Below are positions 63,601 to 64,000 of a DNA stretch of 64,000 nt, in pieces. The stretch's first letter is position 1. Each line of letters starts with the position of its first letter. The DNA comes from Aerococcus urinae (GTDB lineage: Bacteria > Bacillota > Bacilli > Lactobacillales > Aerococcaceae): NCBI RefSeq assembly GCF_001543175.1, contig NZ_CP014161.1, positions 1,488,001 to 1,552,000 on the forward strand. The letters run 5' to 3'. Position numbers and translations under genes: made by a program. The notes under the pieces are model-generated. The model made no database searches. It worked only from the letters and a program-made list of their open reading frames with translations, and was not told the DNA's origin.

Positions 63601-64000
63601 GGACTAGTTAGTGGGAAGAGGTCAACAATATCCCCACGGACACTCATTTCACCAGGTCGTAAAACGGCCTCCACCCGTTCGTACCCCAAAAGCAATAAGT
63701 CTGCTTTCAACTGGTCGACTGCCAGCTCTTGGCCCCGTTGGATGTTTTTAACTAGGTGTTTCCACTCAGATACAGGAGTCAGGGCACGCTTTAACCCGAA
63801 GATAGGACTAATTAAGATCCCGCTACTATCTTCATCAAGTAACCAGTCTAAGGTTGCCAAGCGGTCCCCCAGAGCTTCCGGGCTTTGAATGGCTAAGTCT
63901 TCAGCCACACTTTCTGGACTGGAATAGAGGTGGAGGTCAGCTTCTGGATTGAAGGTTTGCAGGTCTTCATAAAAACGCTCTGCCTGCAAGAGGTTATTGG
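60603..64000 (-). CDS. mfd: Transcription-repair coupling factor, 5' end outside the window
   Basis: 1,131 residues visible; the frame is open to the window edge (N-N-L-L-Q-A-E-R-F-Y-E-D-L), so roughly the first 40 residues are missing. Present are the UvrB-like damage-recognition region, the RNA-polymerase-interaction domain (D-Y-V-V-H-V-N-H-G-I-G-Q-F-V-G) and the RecG-like translocase, with L-L-V-G-D-V-G-F-G-K-T-E (Walker A), D-E-E-Q-R-F (Walker B) and R-G-R-V-G-R-S. The C-terminal regulatory domain follows. Mfd removes stalled RNA polymerase and recruits UvrA. It overlaps the flippase gene. Confidence 0.97.
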   Translation of the reverse strand, partial: NNLLQAERFYEDLQTFNPEADLHLYSSPESVAEDLAIQSPEALGDRLATLDWLLDEDSSGILISPIFGLKRALTPVSEWKHLVKNIQRGQELAVDQLKADLLLLGYERVEAVLRPGEMSVRGDIVDLFPLTSPQPLRLSLAFDEVDRITTFDVNSQKSQDDLEAVTILPAKDLLFSPARLKAGVAHLEKVAQEKAEKIQDEAIKKQVQAIFQDEIQAWSAGETTERTHYFSQILYPDSCSLLDYVGQGQTLVLDDMTRLIELSQEIDQRAALYLQGKVEAGHLPPIDQIYLDSHDQVMAYSGRKFYLAQWQKGYGNMRFDGLYQFQTRTVTPFYHNKEAIKLEFEAWLRMGRSLLIFIEEEDKARDLEKELKAMDFQAVLTQADQIIPEAINIIAGHLSGGIEFVDSQVVLLAQSDLFDQAKRRRRKNTNNLSNAERLKNYQELKPGDYVVHVNHGIGQFVGVETIEVAGNHKDYLSIVYADNASIHVPIDQIDLVQKYVSAEGKIPKLNKMGGTEWQKTKQRVSKKIEDIADDLVDLYAERETRKGYAFSPDNEDQAAFEDEFPYPETDDQLRSIQEIKADMEKEKPMDRLLVGDVGFGKTEVAMRAAFKAMLDGKQVAFLVPTTVLAQQHYETMLERFKDYPFTIDLLSRFRSPAEQKHVIKCLKEGSVQLVIGTHRLLSKDIKFLDLGLLVVDEEQRFGVKAKERLKALRKNVDVLTLTATPIPRTLNMSMMGVRDLSVIETPPANRFPVQTYVMEQNYGAIRDAIERELARNGQVFYLFNNVQNIQEKANFIEELVPQARVAIAHGQMHANQLEEVLMDFLAGDDDVLVTTTIIETGIDMPNVNTLLVEDADRMGLSTLYQLRGRVGRSNRVAYAYFMYRPDKALNEASEKRLTALKDFTELGAGFKIAMRDLSIRGAGNLLGQEQHGFVNSVGYDLFQQMLDEAIRKKQGKAAKRPQSPTEIELHIDAYIPSEYIQDENQKVEIYKRINLLDDVDTMWDLDDELLDRFGEPPVEVQWLLAVGTMKSYATAIGVEKITRKGKAIELVFTKQQDPSQLTPLIFQALEDIPMKLQIKMANDQLVMQLNTKDLSTDQWLDYLLQFLTQLSKDLQVDSDQVDGRQTRDGVE

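Overview
The window looks like a chromosomal segment of a low-GC Gram-positive coccus of the Lactobacillales, most likely Aerococcaceae and probably Aerococcus. That is an inference from the gene set: YSIRK/LPXTG surface proteins, zinc-type S14, and the S10-spc-alpha cluster followed by ecfA1-ecfA2-ecfT-truA-rplM-rpsI. The order mfd, flippase, rqcP, divIC, S1-domain gene, tilS, hpt, ftsH, hslO, cysK-like, dus, lysS is also typical of Firmicutes. No rRNA, tRNA, CRISPR array or intact mobile element is visible.

Positions 1-17.2 kb are accessory. They hold the 5' tip of a leftward gene, a DHA1-type MFS exporter, a 2,890-residue LPXTG protein with 16 tandem Rib-like units, and a second LPXTG adhesin broken by a frameshift near 14235. 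An 800-bp non-coding stretch with an inverted-repeat remnant follows, then a second MFS exporter. Short direct repeats at the 3' end of rpsI (17099-17168) look like recombinase arm sites and may mark an old integration boundary.

Positions 17.2-45.5 kb are the translation core, all on the minus strand. Read in transcription order from the right: rpsL-rpsG-fusA, tuf with its own promoter, an L,D-transpeptidase, the S10-spc-alpha cluster (rpsJ to rplQ with secY, adk, infA, rpmJ and rpoA), an OatA-like acyltransferase, ecfA1A2T, truA, a serine beta-lactamase-like protein, a 53-residue membrane protein, and rplM-rpsI. Between the acyltransferase and ecfA1 lies a clear FMN riboswitch with its own promoter and an adjoining terminator. 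This puts the shared energising module of the ECF vitamin transporters under apparent flavin control, and it is the most notable regulatory feature of the window.

Positions 45.8-64 kb are also minus strand: a large membrane protein of unknown function, lysS, dus, a cysteine-synthase-like gene with a degenerate active-site loop, hslO, ftsH, hpt, tilS, an S1-domain regulator, divIC, rqcP, a lipid-flippase-like protein and mfd, which runs off the right edge. Two gene-free gaps, 47.7-48.0 kb and 50.7-51.3 kb, are filled with long imperfect hairpins sharing a conserved internal motif. The larger is a triple-nested inverted repeat of about 360 bp in the 3' untranslated region of the cysK-like gene.
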